A stretch of DNA of 35,393 nucleotides. Source: Candidatus Delongbacteria bacterium (GTDB lineage Bacteria > UBA4055). Positions 26,248-35,393 of this stretch are shown here, piece by piece. Made by a program: the position numbers and the translations under genes. Location of the stretch: contig JAQIDB010000204.1 in the NCBI GenBank assembly GCA_027858225.1, positions 1 through 35,393 on the forward strand, written 5' to 3'. Within the stretch, counting starts at the first letter, position 1. The number at the start of each line of letters is the position of its first letter. The notes below the pieces were generated by a model that ran no database searches, was not told the DNA's origin, and saw only the letters and a list, made by a program, of their open reading frames with translations.

Positions 26248-27627
26248 ATGACCTACATTTGCATTAATATAAAATATACCTTATTTTCTACATCGATTGA
26301 GGGTACAAATCAAATTGGAGCAGGTATCAAGAATTTCATTATCACTCACCATCATAATTTAGTGGCTGCAATAGCTTTGATAGCATTCTCGGTAGTAGTT
26401 TTATGCTCTTTTGACTCAGGTCAGGCAATGGTACAGAATCCGCTTGATCTAAAGGCTGAAGCTGTACCTGACAGCTTACTAGAAAAAATGTCAAATACCA
26501 ATAACTATACTCTTTCAGGAAGTATTTTACCAAATGAAGGATTTACAAATTCTTTGATCGCAATTGAAGGTATTAACATTGGACATGCAATTGAACTATC
26601 AAATGCATTAAGATTTCATGTAGATTTTAGATTTTTAAAAGCCGGCGAAAAGTTCAAGGTAGTATATGATTCAACTAAAACAAAGATAGTTGAATTTGAA
26701 TTTATGCCTGATGTTGTTACAACTCATAAATTAACTAAAGATTCCTCAGGAACCTACAGCTACAAAGAAATATCCCTTCCCGTTGAAACTAAGTTCAGAT
26801 TTATAACCGGTAAGATTGAAACCACTTTAAATCAAGCTCTTTTAGATAATGACATCCCTCGCTCCACAAGCCAGGTTGTTAATGGTATTTTAGAATGTGT
26901 TGTAAATTTCAGGTCTGATGCAAGAGTTGGCGATCAATTTACCGTTTACATGGAAGAATATTATTATTATAGTAAGAAATTATCCGGCGGAAAGATCCAT
27001 TATGTATCATACGAAGGAAAAAGAAGTGGTTTTCATGAGGCATTTAGATTTGATGATGTCGATCCTCTTTCAGCATACAATGCACACTATACAAAAGATG
27101 GTAAAGCTCTAATTCATTCTGCTTTAAGATTACCTATTGATAAAATTCATGTTACAAGCCCATTTGGCGGCAGAAGACATCCTGTAACAGGTAAAAGATC
27201 TTTCCACTCTGGAGTTGACTACAGAGGTCATATTGGAGATCCTGTATATGCGGTAGCAAAAGGTAAAATTGTTTATTCCGGATACGATAAATTGAATGGA
27301 AATAAAGTAGTCGTCAAGCACACTGATGGAACTAAAACTTATTATCTTCACTTAAGCAAACGACTGGTTAAAAAAGGGAATTCCGTTGTAGCAAGACAGC
27401 AAATCGCTAAACTTGGTAGAACCGGAAGAGTTACCGGTCCCCATCTTCATTTCGGTATAAAAAGCAGTAAAGGTAAATGGGTAAATCCACTGCTTAAGAG
27501 AATGATCGCAACTCCAAAATTGAAAGCTGAAAAATATGCACGTTTTTTAACTCAGGTTGAAGAAACTTCTCTAAAAGTCAACGAATACAGAGAGAAAAAT
27601 AAAATATTTACTTTGAGTAATTTATAA
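26248..27627 (+). CDS. M23-family metallopeptidase
   Basis: TM near the N-terminus; VTSPFGGRRHPVTGKRSFHSGVDYRGHIGDPVYAVAKGKIVYSGY...YYLHLSKRL...GPHLHFGI. Confidence 0.95.
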   Translation: MTYICINIKYTLFSTSIEGTNQIGAGIKNFIITHHHNLVAAIALIAFSVVVLCSFDSGQAMVQNPLDLKAEAVPDSLLEKMSNTNNYTLSGSILPNEGFTNSLIAIEGINIGHAIELSNALRFHVDFRFLKAGEKFKVVYDSTKTKIVEFEFMPDVVTTHKLTKDSSGTYSYKEISLPVETKFRFITGKIETTLNQALLDNDIPRSTSQVVNGILECVVNFRSDARVGDQFTVYMEEYYYYSKKLSGGKIHYVSYEGKRSGFHEAFRFDDVDPLSAYNAHYTKDGKALIHSALRLPIDKIHVTSPFGGRRHPVTGKRSFHSGVDYRGHIGDPVYAVAKGKIVYSGYDKLNGNKVVVKHTDGTKTYYLHLSKRLVKKGNSVVARQQIAKLGRTGRVTGPHLHFGIKSSKGKWVNPLLKRMIATPKLKAEKYARFLTQVEETSLKVNEYREKNKIFTLSNL

Positions 27628-27631
27628 GAAA

Positions 27632-27658
27632 AGAACCTGAAATAAATTCAGGGTGACG
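27632..27658 (+). repeat. Dispersed palindromic repeat copy
   Basis: AGAACCTGAAATAAATTCAGGGTGACG. Confidence 0.75.
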
Positions 27659-27700
27659 GTTTGATATTTTAATTGTCCATTATCAATTGTAAATTGTCAA

Positions 27701-28843
27701 TTATTTACTTAAATATTCTAAAACAGCTTCAGCAACTTTCTTACCTGCGCCCTTATCCCCGATGGAATTAGCAACTTTTTCTAATTCTGTAATTGTATCG
27801 TCATAATATTCCTTATCATTCAAATATTTCAAAGTTTCAATTTTTAAATTCTCAGCTGTAAAATCATCCTGCATTAACTCAGGAATGATCAATTTCTTTG
27901 CAATTATATTCGGTAGAGATATAAATTCAGTTTTAATGATCCTTTTCGCAATCATATATGAGAATGAATTCAATCTATAGAAAATAATAGATGGGGTTTT
28001 CATTATAGCAGTCTGTAGTGAAGAAGTACCACTTTTGCATAGAACAATATCTGAGTATTTGATTAATTCCCACTGATAAACAGAATCTACAATTGTAATA
28101 TTTTCTTCTTCGAATATTTTCAAATAGTTTTCAAAGGTAATATTTTCACTTTTACAGATGAAAAAAGACAGATCTTTACGATCATTTTTTAAATCTTTCA
28201 CAGCTTTAAGTATCACGTCAATATGCTTACTTACTTCCTGTTTTCTACTACCTGGGAAAATAGAGATAATTTTCTTCTTACCATTAATTTTCAAGAATTT
28301 ATAAAACTCTTCTTTTTCGTATCTGATCTTGACCTTATCAAGCAATGGATGACCAACATATCTGCAATCTATATCATGATCTTTATAGATTTCTTTCTCA
28401 AACGGAAGAATGCAGCATAAGCAGTCATATGTTTTTACAATATCCGTAATCCTTTTTGATCTAGAAGCCCATATCTGAGGACTAACATACTTGATGATCT
28501 TTGATTTAATGTTATGCTTTTTCAATCTCTTAGCTAATTTTATATGAAACTCTGAAAAGTCTATTAGAAGTACAATTTTAGGCTGATCTTTGAGAATACT
28601 TTTTACCATGGCTTTCATTACTTTTCTGATAAAAAAAACATGTCTGAATATCTCGAAGAATCCCATAAACCCAAGCTCTTCAGTACGAAAGATAGGGTCA
28701 AAACCTTGAACCATCATATTTGAACCACCGATACCTTTAATCTTCAAATATGGATCCGATACCAACAATTCTTTTATAACTTCACTTCCAAGCAAGTCAC
28801 CTGAAGCTTCCCCGGCAGATATGTATATAAGTTTATTCTCCAT
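27701..28843 (-). CDS. lpxB: Lipid-A-disaccharide synthase
   Basis: LIYISAGEASGDLLGSEVIKEL, GIGGSNMMVQGFDPIF, IFPGSRKQEV, CKSGTSSLQ. Confidence 0.95.
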   Translation of the reverse strand: MENKLIYISAGEASGDLLGSEVIKELLVSDPYLKIKGIGGSNMMVQGFDPIFRTEELGFMGFFEIFRHVFFIRKVMKAMVKSILKDQPKIVLLIDFSEFHIKLAKRLKKHNIKSKIIKYVSPQIWASRSKRITDIVKTYDCLCCILPFEKEIYKDHDIDCRYVGHPLLDKVKIRYEKEEFYKFLKINGKKKIISIFPGSRKQEVSKHIDVILKAVKDLKNDRKDLSFFICKSENITFENYLKIFEEENITIVDSVYQWELIKYSDIVLCKSGTSSLQTAIMKTPSIIFYRLNSFSYMIAKRIIKTEFISLPNIIAKKLIIPELMQDDFTAENLKIETLKYLNDKEYYDDTITELEKVANSIGDKGAGKKVAEAVLEYLSK

Positions 28844-28876
28844 TATATTTCAATAAACTCCTTGTGATTTGTTTCA

Positions 28877-29638
28877 TCAAAGTTCGATGAACTCCAATGG
28901 TTGAGTTTGCAGTGCAACATGCACATTCATATCTAAATCATTCTCATCAACAGTACACAACATACTTTCATAAGCTAATCTAGGATCATTATTTTCATCA
29001 CTTAGATGAGCCAGGATTACATTTTTTAGATTACTTCGATCTGCTGACAATAATAAGTTACTTGCATCTGAATTTGATAAATGACCTTTTATACCTGAAA
29101 TTCTTTGTTTTAAATACCAGGGATATGGACCGTCCTTTAACATAATAGGATCATGGTTCGATTCTAATAAGAAAAGATTGCAATCTTTAGTTCGCTCCAT
29201 AACCAAAGATGTAGCTTTACCCAGATCTGTCAAATGAGATATTTTTTTACCTTCAGCCTGAATATTATAAGAATAATTTGCTGTTCCATCATGTGAAACA
29301 GGTATAGGAGTTATCATGAAACCTCCTAATTCGAATTTATTTGTAATGAATTTTATCTCACAATTACTAAAGAGATCTTCTTTTACAATATAATTTTCTT
29401 CATGGATAAACACAGGTATTTTTAATTTTCTGGCAAGTATGCCAACGCCTTTGATATGGTCTGAATGATCGTGTGTGACCACAATTCCATTAAGATTCTT
29501 AAAATCAGCACCAATATCATCCATTCTGCTCAATAATCTTTTTGCAGATAATCCCGCATCTATCAATATTGCCTGATTGTTTGATTCAATAAAGGAAGAA
29601 TTCCCCTTGCTACCACTTGATAAAACTGCTATTTTCAA
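28877..29638 (-). CDS. MBL-fold metallohydrolase (YycJ-like)
   Basis: MKIAVLSSGSKGNSSFIESNNQAILIDAGLSAKRLLSRM, VTHDHSDHIKGVGILAR; terminates with TGA. Confidence 0.92.
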   Translation of the reverse strand: MKIAVLSSGSKGNSSFIESNNQAILIDAGLSAKRLLSRMDDIGADFKNLNGIVVTHDHSDHIKGVGILARKLKIPVFIHEENYIVKEDLFSNCEIKFITNKFELGGFMITPIPVSHDGTANYSYNIQAEGKKISHLTDLGKATSLVMERTKDCNLFLLESNHDPIMLKDGPYPWYLKQRISGIKGHLSNSDASNLLLSADRSNLKNVILAHLSDENNDPRLAYESMLCTVDENDLDMNVHVALQTQPLEFIEL

Positions 29639-29709
29639 TTTAAATGATCCGTTATGCTTTACTTAAAGTTTATTATTTATTTAACCGATATTAGTTTACA
29701 CAAATTAAA

Positions 29710-30987
29710 TTACTTTCTTAATCTAAATTCCCCGCCGATATAGTCAAAAATATATTGACTTCCGTATTCATAATATATCCAGACTTCATAAGGTCTAGAA
29801 TTTCTTGTAAAACTATAACTCTGAACTTCATCAGGATCACCCATTATACATAAAACTTTCCCCATATCACTCTTCCAACCTTGTTTCTTTGGTACAGAAA
29901 AGTTTATATTTGAATAGGCTATCCTGCGATAGTATTCTTCCATCAGAGAATTTTTCTTCAAACTTAGAGATGTCTCCAAATTATTCCAATATTCCTGAAA
30001 CCATTCTTTTTTAGGTTCTTCTTCATAGCTAAATATAGGTTTTAGTGAGTCGTAATCCATTAAATAAAGCATCTGCTCAACCGCTAAAGAAATATCCGAT
30101 ATATTCAAAGAAAGATCTTTCCATCTAAGATAAAACGTGCTTTCTCTTTCAATTGTCCGTTCAGGGAAATTAACTTCTAATTCTATTTTGTAATTTCCTA
30201 CGTTGAATTTCTCTAATGGTATCTTTAAAACTTGATAATGTAGATTTTCTTTGAGCAAATCTTTGAAAGTATCATTGTAAATGATCGTACCCTTTCTATC
30301 AATTATCTTATATTCTATATTATATGACAAATTTATAGCTTCAAGAGAATATATTTCGAAAAGGGCTCCAGTGAAAAGATTCTTCTTATCTATGATATTA
30401 TTGATATTGGGAGAATAATCTTTCAAAAAATTCTCATCATCATTCCAGCTCACCATTTGAAGATCAGAAACTCCTAGATCTTCTTCCATTGAAAATTCAA
30501 CTTCTTTTTTTACCTTAAATTGTTTTTTACTATTTTGATCCTTTATTAGTATTACAACAGAATATGATCCGTCAGGTATAGGAAATACATAATTATGCTT
30601 CTTGCTTGATTTGTTCAGCTGAGTTTCTGTGTAATTTTCAGTTGCATAAACAACTTTTTCAGAATTTTGAGATAAAGGAATTTCATCTGTCTTTCCTCTT
30701 TCAAAAACTGCTACGGAAATTACATAAGTTGAGATATATTCTTTATCTTTCTTAAAAAAATGAAGTCTTTCGTTGGTAATCTCAGTTTGAATGTTCAGGT
30801 CAAAGAAGCCTTCTCTTTTATTGAATAGTCTTACTATGTTATATCTAAATACAGGAAGGCCCGTTGTATAGGTTTCATCAAACATTAAAGTTTTTTCCGG
30901 TTGAGAGAACAGCGGAAAGGATAACATAAGTATAAATAAAAATATGTTAACCGATAAGTTTATCTTTGTATATTTTAACAATTTCAT
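29710..30987 (-). CDS. GWxTD domain-containing exported protein
   Basis: Signal peptide; C-terminal RIAYSNINFSVPKKQGWKSDMGKVLCIMGDPDEVQSYSF...YEVWIYY. Start at 30987 preferred (ORF extends to 31029). Confidence 0.85.
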   Translation of the reverse strand: MKLLKYTKINLSVNIFLFILMLSFPLFSQPEKTLMFDETYTTGLPVFRYNIVRLFNKREGFFDLNIQTEITNERLHFFKKDKEYISTYVISVAVFERGKTDEIPLSQNSEKVVYATENYTETQLNKSSKKHNYVFPIPDGSYSVVILIKDQNSKKQFKVKKEVEFSMEEDLGVSDLQMVSWNDDENFLKDYSPNINNIIDKKNLFTGALFEIYSLEAINLSYNIEYKIIDRKGTIIYNDTFKDLLKENLHYQVLKIPLEKFNVGNYKIELEVNFPERTIERESTFYLRWKDLSLNISDISLAVEQMLYLMDYDSLKPIFSYEEEPKKEWFQEYWNNLETSLSLKKNSLMEEYYRRIAYSNINFSVPKKQGWKSDMGKVLCIMGDPDEVQSYSFTRNSRPYEVWIYYEYGSQYIFDYIGGEFRLRK

Positions 30988-32296
30988 CTGCCTTTTCTTT
31001 AGTCTTTGCCTCAGCGAATATCCTAACAATCGGTTCAGTGTTTGATTTTCTCAGCTGAACCCAATAATCTTCATGGTCGATCTTAATACCGTCAATATCA
31101 TTTATATTCTTCAGATCCTCATCCTCAAGAATTTTTTCCATTCTTTCATCAAAATCAATATTTTCTACTGAAATTTTATCTTTTACAATTACATACTGTG
31201 GTAATTTATTAAATAAATTTGTTACAAAATCATTCTTTTCATACAAATACTGAAGGATCAAACCAGCACCTACCAAAGCATCTCTTCCTGGATGGATTTC
31301 TGGTAATATAATACCACCATTACCTTCTCCACCGATCTTGCAATCTCTTTTCAACATTTCAGTTGAAACATTGATCTCTCCAACCTTTGTCCTGAAAGTT
31401 TTTTTGTAGTTTTTCGTAGCAATATCCTCCACGACTCTGGAAGTTGACACGTTAATGACAATATCTGTGTTTATCTTTTCAAGTAATAAATCTGCTACCA
31501 TAGCCAAAGTATACTCTTCCCCCAGTGGAACTCCCGCATCTGATATTAAAGCTAATCTATCAGAATCAGGATCAACTACCATACCTATATCAAAGTTGCC
31601 ATCTTTTATAAATTCACATATTTCCGTTAGATTCTCTGGCAATGGTTCTGCTCCATGAGGGAAAATTCCGTTAGGAGTACAATTGATTTTTGCGACACTG
31701 CAACCAAGATCTATTAAAAGATCAGCCAGAATTACACTGCCGGCTCCGTTTACACAATCAATTGCTACTTTAAAATTCTTTTTCCTAATGTCAGATTTGT
31801 TTATATACGGAATATCAAGGACTTGCTGTATATGATATTTTCTTGCTTCTTCTATTATTAATTCAGTTTTACCTATTTCTTCAAATCCAACATATTTTGG
31901 ATTATCCTGATTCAAGAAAATATTTAACTGTGCACCTTGTTCTTCATTTAAAAACAAAGTGTCGTAATTCATAAATTTTAAAGCATTCCACTCTGAAGGA
32001 TTATGACTTGCTGTTATAGCTATGCCACCTGCTGCTTCATAAAGTTTTATTCCCATTGCAACAGTTGGTGTTGTTGCAATGTCTAGATCTATAACATCCC
32101 TTCCACACATATTTAGAACAGAACATACAATATCGGAAATAACTTTTCCCGAAGGTCTTGTATCCCTTCCTACAATTATTTTTCCGGGTTTGCAAAATTT
32201 TGAAAATGCTGCAATATATTTAACTATAACATCCGGTGTGAAGGTATCTCCAACGATTCCTCTAACACCAGCAACGCTTGCCATCAATTTAGACAT
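30947..32296 (-). CDS. glmM: Phosphoglucosamine mutase / phosphohexomutase
   Basis: VAGVRGIVGDTFTPD, ITASHNPSEWNALKFM, DPDSDRLALI, GGEGNGGIILPEIHPGRDA. Confidence 0.92.
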   Translation of the reverse strand: MSKLMASVAGVRGIVGDTFTPDVIVKYIAAFSKFCKPGKIIVGRDTRPSGKVISDIVCSVLNMCGRDVIDLDIATTPTVAMGIKLYEAAGGIAITASHNPSEWNALKFMNYDTLFLNEEQGAQLNIFLNQDNPKYVGFEEIGKTELIIEEARKYHIQQVLDIPYINKSDIRKKNFKVAIDCVNGAGSVILADLLIDLGCSVAKINCTPNGIFPHGAEPLPENLTEICEFIKDGNFDIGMVVDPDSDRLALISDAGVPLGEEYTLAMVADLLLEKINTDIVINVSTSRVVEDIATKNYKKTFRTKVGEINVSTEMLKRDCKIGGEGNGGIILPEIHPGRDALVGAGLILQYLYEKNDFVTNLFNKLPQYVIVKDKISVENIDFDERMEKILEDEDLKNINDIDGIKIDHEDYWVQLRKSNTEPIVRIFAEAKTKEKADEIVKIYKDKLIG

Positions 32297-32555
32297 TTTT
32301 TAGCCTCGAAAGATTAATGATTCTGTTGAAAAATATATGCAAACGGGTCATGAATGTCAAGATAATAGGGAGCGTGTTTTTTATTGGGCGATCTTACCCG
32401 AAAGCTACTATGAGTGAAAACTATCTCACTTTTTTATTTGATCTTTTTCTTTTCGCTAACCACTAATCACTAACCCCTTTTTTACAGTTGCCATAATTTT
32501 ACATATTTACTATATTTATGAATTAATACAAATTTCCACAATAAAAGGAGAAAGA

Positions 32556-33431
32556 ATGGCTTTTAAAATAATTGTTCTTGCAAAGCAGGTACCCGACACG
32601 AGAAATGTCGGAAATGATGCAATGAAAGCTGACGGCACAGTGAACAGATCTGCTTTACCTGCTATTTTCAACCCTGATGATCTTAATGCTCTTGAACAAG
32701 CGCTACAGATCAAAGAGAAAAATCCCGGATCAGAGATAATAATTTTGACAATGGGACCTCCAAGAGCTGCAGATATTATCAGAGAAAGTCTTTATAGAAA
32801 CGCTGACAAGGGTTACCTGATCACTGATAGAAGATTTGCCGGCGCAGATACACTTGCAACATCCTACGTAATTTCTAAAGCTATCGAAAAAATAGCGGAT
32901 TATGATATTATTCTATCTGGAAGACAGGCTATTGATGGTGATACTGCTCAGGTTGGGCCTCAAACTGCAGAAAAGTTAAATATTCCTCAGATAACTTATG
33001 CGGAAGAAATAACTGCTATTGAAAAAGGCAAAATCACAGTTAAAAGAAGGCTTGAAAGAGGTGTTGAAGAAGTTGAATGTACGTTACCTGTACTACTGAC
33101 AGTTCATGGGTCGGCAAAAGCTTGCAGACCTAAGAATGCGAAATTATTTATGAAATATAAGCATGCGAAAACACATACAGAACTTCAAACTTTAGACGAT
33201 GATTATTTAGGTCAGGAAATTAAAAATAAAGCATTCTTGAATATTGAAGAGATCAGTCTTGACGATCTTGATTGCGATCTGGAAAAGATCGGGCTTTTAG
33301 GTTCTCCAACAAAAGTAAAAACGATACAGAATGTAGTTCATACAGCTAAAGACTCTATGAAGCTTGAAGATAACGATGCTGATATTAAGAATTTAATCGG
33401 TGAATTAATTAATAACCATACATTGGGGTAA
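32556..33431 (+). CDS. etfB: Electron transfer flavoprotein beta subunit
   Basis: KIIVLAKQVPDTRNVGNDAMKADGTVNRS..., ILSGRQAIDGDTAQVGPQTAEKL. Confidence 0.95.
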   Translation: MAFKIIVLAKQVPDTRNVGNDAMKADGTVNRSALPAIFNPDDLNALEQALQIKEKNPGSEIIILTMGPPRAADIIRESLYRNADKGYLITDRRFAGADTLATSYVISKAIEKIADYDIILSGRQAIDGDTAQVGPQTAEKLNIPQITYAEEITAIEKGKITVKRRLERGVEEVECTLPVLLTVHGSAKACRPKNAKLFMKYKHAKTHTELQTLDDDYLGQEIKNKAFLNIEEISLDDLDCDLEKIGLLGSPTKVKTIQNVVHTAKDSMKLEDNDADIKNLIGELINNHTLG

Positions 33432-33434
33432 AAT

Positions 33435-34454
33435 GTGAATAATGTTTTAGTTTATTGCGAAATTGAAGAGCAAAAAGTTGCTGACGTAAGTATTGAGCTG
33501 CTCTCAAAGGGTAGAAAACTTGCTGATGAGCTTAACTGTAAGCTCGAAGCTGTTCTCATAGGAAAAGATCTTGATGTATTTGAAAAATCAGTTCGACGAT
33601 TTGGCACTGATATAATTTATAAAGCAAATAATGAAAGACTATATCCTTATACAACGTTACCGCATGCAGCGGTTTTTGAAAACATTTTAAAAAATAGTCA
33701 ACCTCAGATAGTTCTTGTAGGTGCAACTTCTATTGGTAGAGATTTAGCTCCTAGAATAGCATCAACTTTGAAATGTGGTCTTACAGCTGATTGTACAGAT
33801 CTTGTTATCGGAGATTATACCGATGCTAAAACTAAGACTGAATATAAGAATTTATTATATCAGATTAGACCTGCATTTGGTGGTAATATTGTAGCTACTA
33901 TTGTAAATCCTCAGACAAAACCTCAGATGGCAACGGTTCGTGAAGGTGTTATGAAAAGAGAGATCGTTTCTGAAGATTATAAAAGTGAAATAATTGATGT
34001 TGATGTAAAGAATATTTTAGATAAGGTTAACTTTGCTGTAAAGATAATTGAAAGGCATATTGAAGCCAGAAAAGTAAATCTTACTGGATCTCAGATAATC
34101 GTGTGCGGTGGATTTGGAATAGGTTCTAAGAATGGTTTTGCACAGCTAAAAGAATTTGCAAAGACAATCGGAGCTGATGTAGGTGCTTCCAGAGCAGCAG
34201 TAGATGCAGGATTTGCAGAGCATGATAGACAAGTTGGTCAAACCGGAGTTACTGTAAGACCTAAACTTTACATAGCAGTTGGAATTTCAGGGGCTATTCA
34301 ACATACGGCAGGAATGGAGGAATCATCTCAGATAATTTCCATCAATAATGATCCTGAAGCACCGATCAACCAGATAGCAGATATTGCTATAACAGGTGAT
34401 TGGAATTCCATTATACCGAAGATGGCAAAATTTTATAGAGAGCAATCTAAATAA
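33435..34454 (+). CDS. etfA: Electron transfer flavoprotein alpha subunit (GTG start)
   Basis: Rossmann/FAD region IIVCGGFGIGSKNGFAQLKEFAKTIGADVGASRAAVDAGF...QVGQTGVTVRPKLYIAVGISGAIQHTAGM. Confidence 0.95.
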   Translation: MNNVLVYCEIEEQKVADVSIELLSKGRKLADELNCKLEAVLIGKDLDVFEKSVRRFGTDIIYKANNERLYPYTTLPHAAVFENILKNSQPQIVLVGATSIGRDLAPRIASTLKCGLTADCTDLVIGDYTDAKTKTEYKNLLYQIRPAFGGNIVATIVNPQTKPQMATVREGVMKREIVSEDYKSEIIDVDVKNILDKVNFAVKIIERHIEARKVNLTGSQIIVCGGFGIGSKNGFAQLKEFAKTIGADVGASRAAVDAGFAEHDRQVGQTGVTVRPKLYIAVGISGAIQHTAGMEESSQIISINNDPEAPINQIADIAITGDWNSIIPKMAKFYREQSK

Positions 34455-34500
34455 AATGTGAGCACACCACTAAAGAACAGTCTAAATAGGGGTATTTAAT

Positions 34501-35393
34501 ATGGCAAATTTTTATACAGATAATGAAGATATTAAATTTCATCTAAATAATCCAAAGATGAAAATTATCGTTGACCTAAAGGAAAGAAATTATAAGATCA
34601 CTGAAAATGAATACCACGATACTGACGGTTTGAATCCTGATGACTTAAAACCATACAACTATGAAGATGCTATTGACAATTATAGTGAAGTTCTCAGTAT
34701 TGTTGGCGATATATGTGGTGACATTATAGATCCGAATGCCGAAGATGTGGATATTGACGGTCCTACACTTGTTGACAATAGAGTTCATTATGCAAAAGGT
34801 ACCGTGGAGAACATGGAAGCTCTGAAACAAGCTAAGCTTACAGGCATGACAATACCAAGAAAATATGGTGGACTAAATTTTCCTGCAACAGCTTATAATA
34901 TGGCAGTTGAAATGGTTTCACGAGGCGACGCCAGTTTGATGAATCTATTCGGTCTTCAAGATATTGCAGAAACGATTAATGCATTTGCAGATGAAGAAAC
35001 TAAAAATAATTTTCTTCACAGATTTGCTTCTGGAGAAGCGACAGGTGCTATGATCCTTACAGAACCAGATGCTGGATCAGATCTTCAAGCTGTGAATTTA
35101 AAAGCTCATCTTGATGAAGCTACTGGCACTTGGAAATTAAATGGTGTTAAAAGATTTATTACAAATGGTAATGCTGAACTTTCTCTTGTGTTAGCAAGAT
35201 CTGAAGAAGGCACAAAGGATGGTAGAGGTCTTTCAATGTTCTTGTATGACAGAGATGATACTGTTCAAATCAGAAGAATCGAGAACAAAATGGGTATTCA
35301 CGGATCACCGACTTGTGAAATGGTCTTCAAAGATGCTCCTTGTATTTTGATCGGAAAAAGAAAATTTGGTCTTATTAAATATGTAATGGCATT
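34501..35393 (+). CDS. Acyl-CoA dehydrogenase (3' truncated by window)
   Basis: Open frame to window end: ...GMTIPRKYGGLNFPATAYN..., TGAMILTEPDAGSDLQAV, WKLNGVKRFITNGNAE, ENKMGIHGSPTCEMVF. Missing from ORF track because it has no stop. Confidence 0.93.
   Translation, partial: MANFYTDNEDIKFHLNNPKMKIIVDLKERNYKITENEYHDTDGLNPDDLKPYNYEDAIDNYSEVLSIVGDICGDIIDPNAEDVDIDGPTLVDNRVHYAKGTVENMEALKQAKLTGMTIPRKYGGLNFPATAYNMAVEMVSRGDASLMNLFGLQDIAETINAFADEETKNNFLHRFASGEATGAMILTEPDAGSDLQAVNLKAHLDEATGTWKLNGVKRFITNGNAELSLVLARSEEGTKDGRGLSMFLYDRDDTVQIRRIENKMGIHGSPTCEMVFKDAPCILIGKRKFGLIKYVMA

Noticed and set aside
31455-32303. + strand ORFs 31455..31658 and 32079..32303
   Set aside because: Antisense shadows of glmM.
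1-35393. CRISPR arrays, tRNA or rRNA genes
   Set aside because: No regularly spaced direct repeats, tRNA-like cloverleaf or rRNA sequence was recognised on reading either strand.

Overview
AT-rich window from a Gram-negative bacterium. Gene order zapA-6S RNA-rny plus lpxB, glmM and GWxTD genes suggests FCB-group affinity (inference). It is mostly ordinary chromosomal content: zapA 3' end, 6S RNA, rny, a YmdB-type phosphoesterase, a secreted serpin, mnmH, a thioredoxin/OsmC/ArsR redox operon, hutI, an Fe-S aldo/keto reductase, a type II-like P-type ATPase, radC, panD, mtaB, rpsA, an M23 peptidase, lpxB, glmM, etfBA and the start of an acyl-CoA dehydrogenase. An accessory stretch at about 12.6-22 kb carries HEPN-like genes, a truncated ORF6N gene and many palindromic repeats. 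The most interesting signal is a gene missing from the ORF track, complement(6543..6737). It encodes a 64-aa DUF6132-like two-TM protein with one in-frame UGA at codon 31 (GCNGG-U-SLTGNP), where I expect the family's second Cys. A compact bSECIS-like hairpin with an apical G lies immediately 3' of the UGA. The gene sits between a periplasmic thioredoxin and OsmC, next to the tRNA 2-selenouridine synthase gene mnmH. I interpret it as a candidate selenoprotein in a small membrane/periplasmic redox system. All calls are from reading the sequence; no database search was run.
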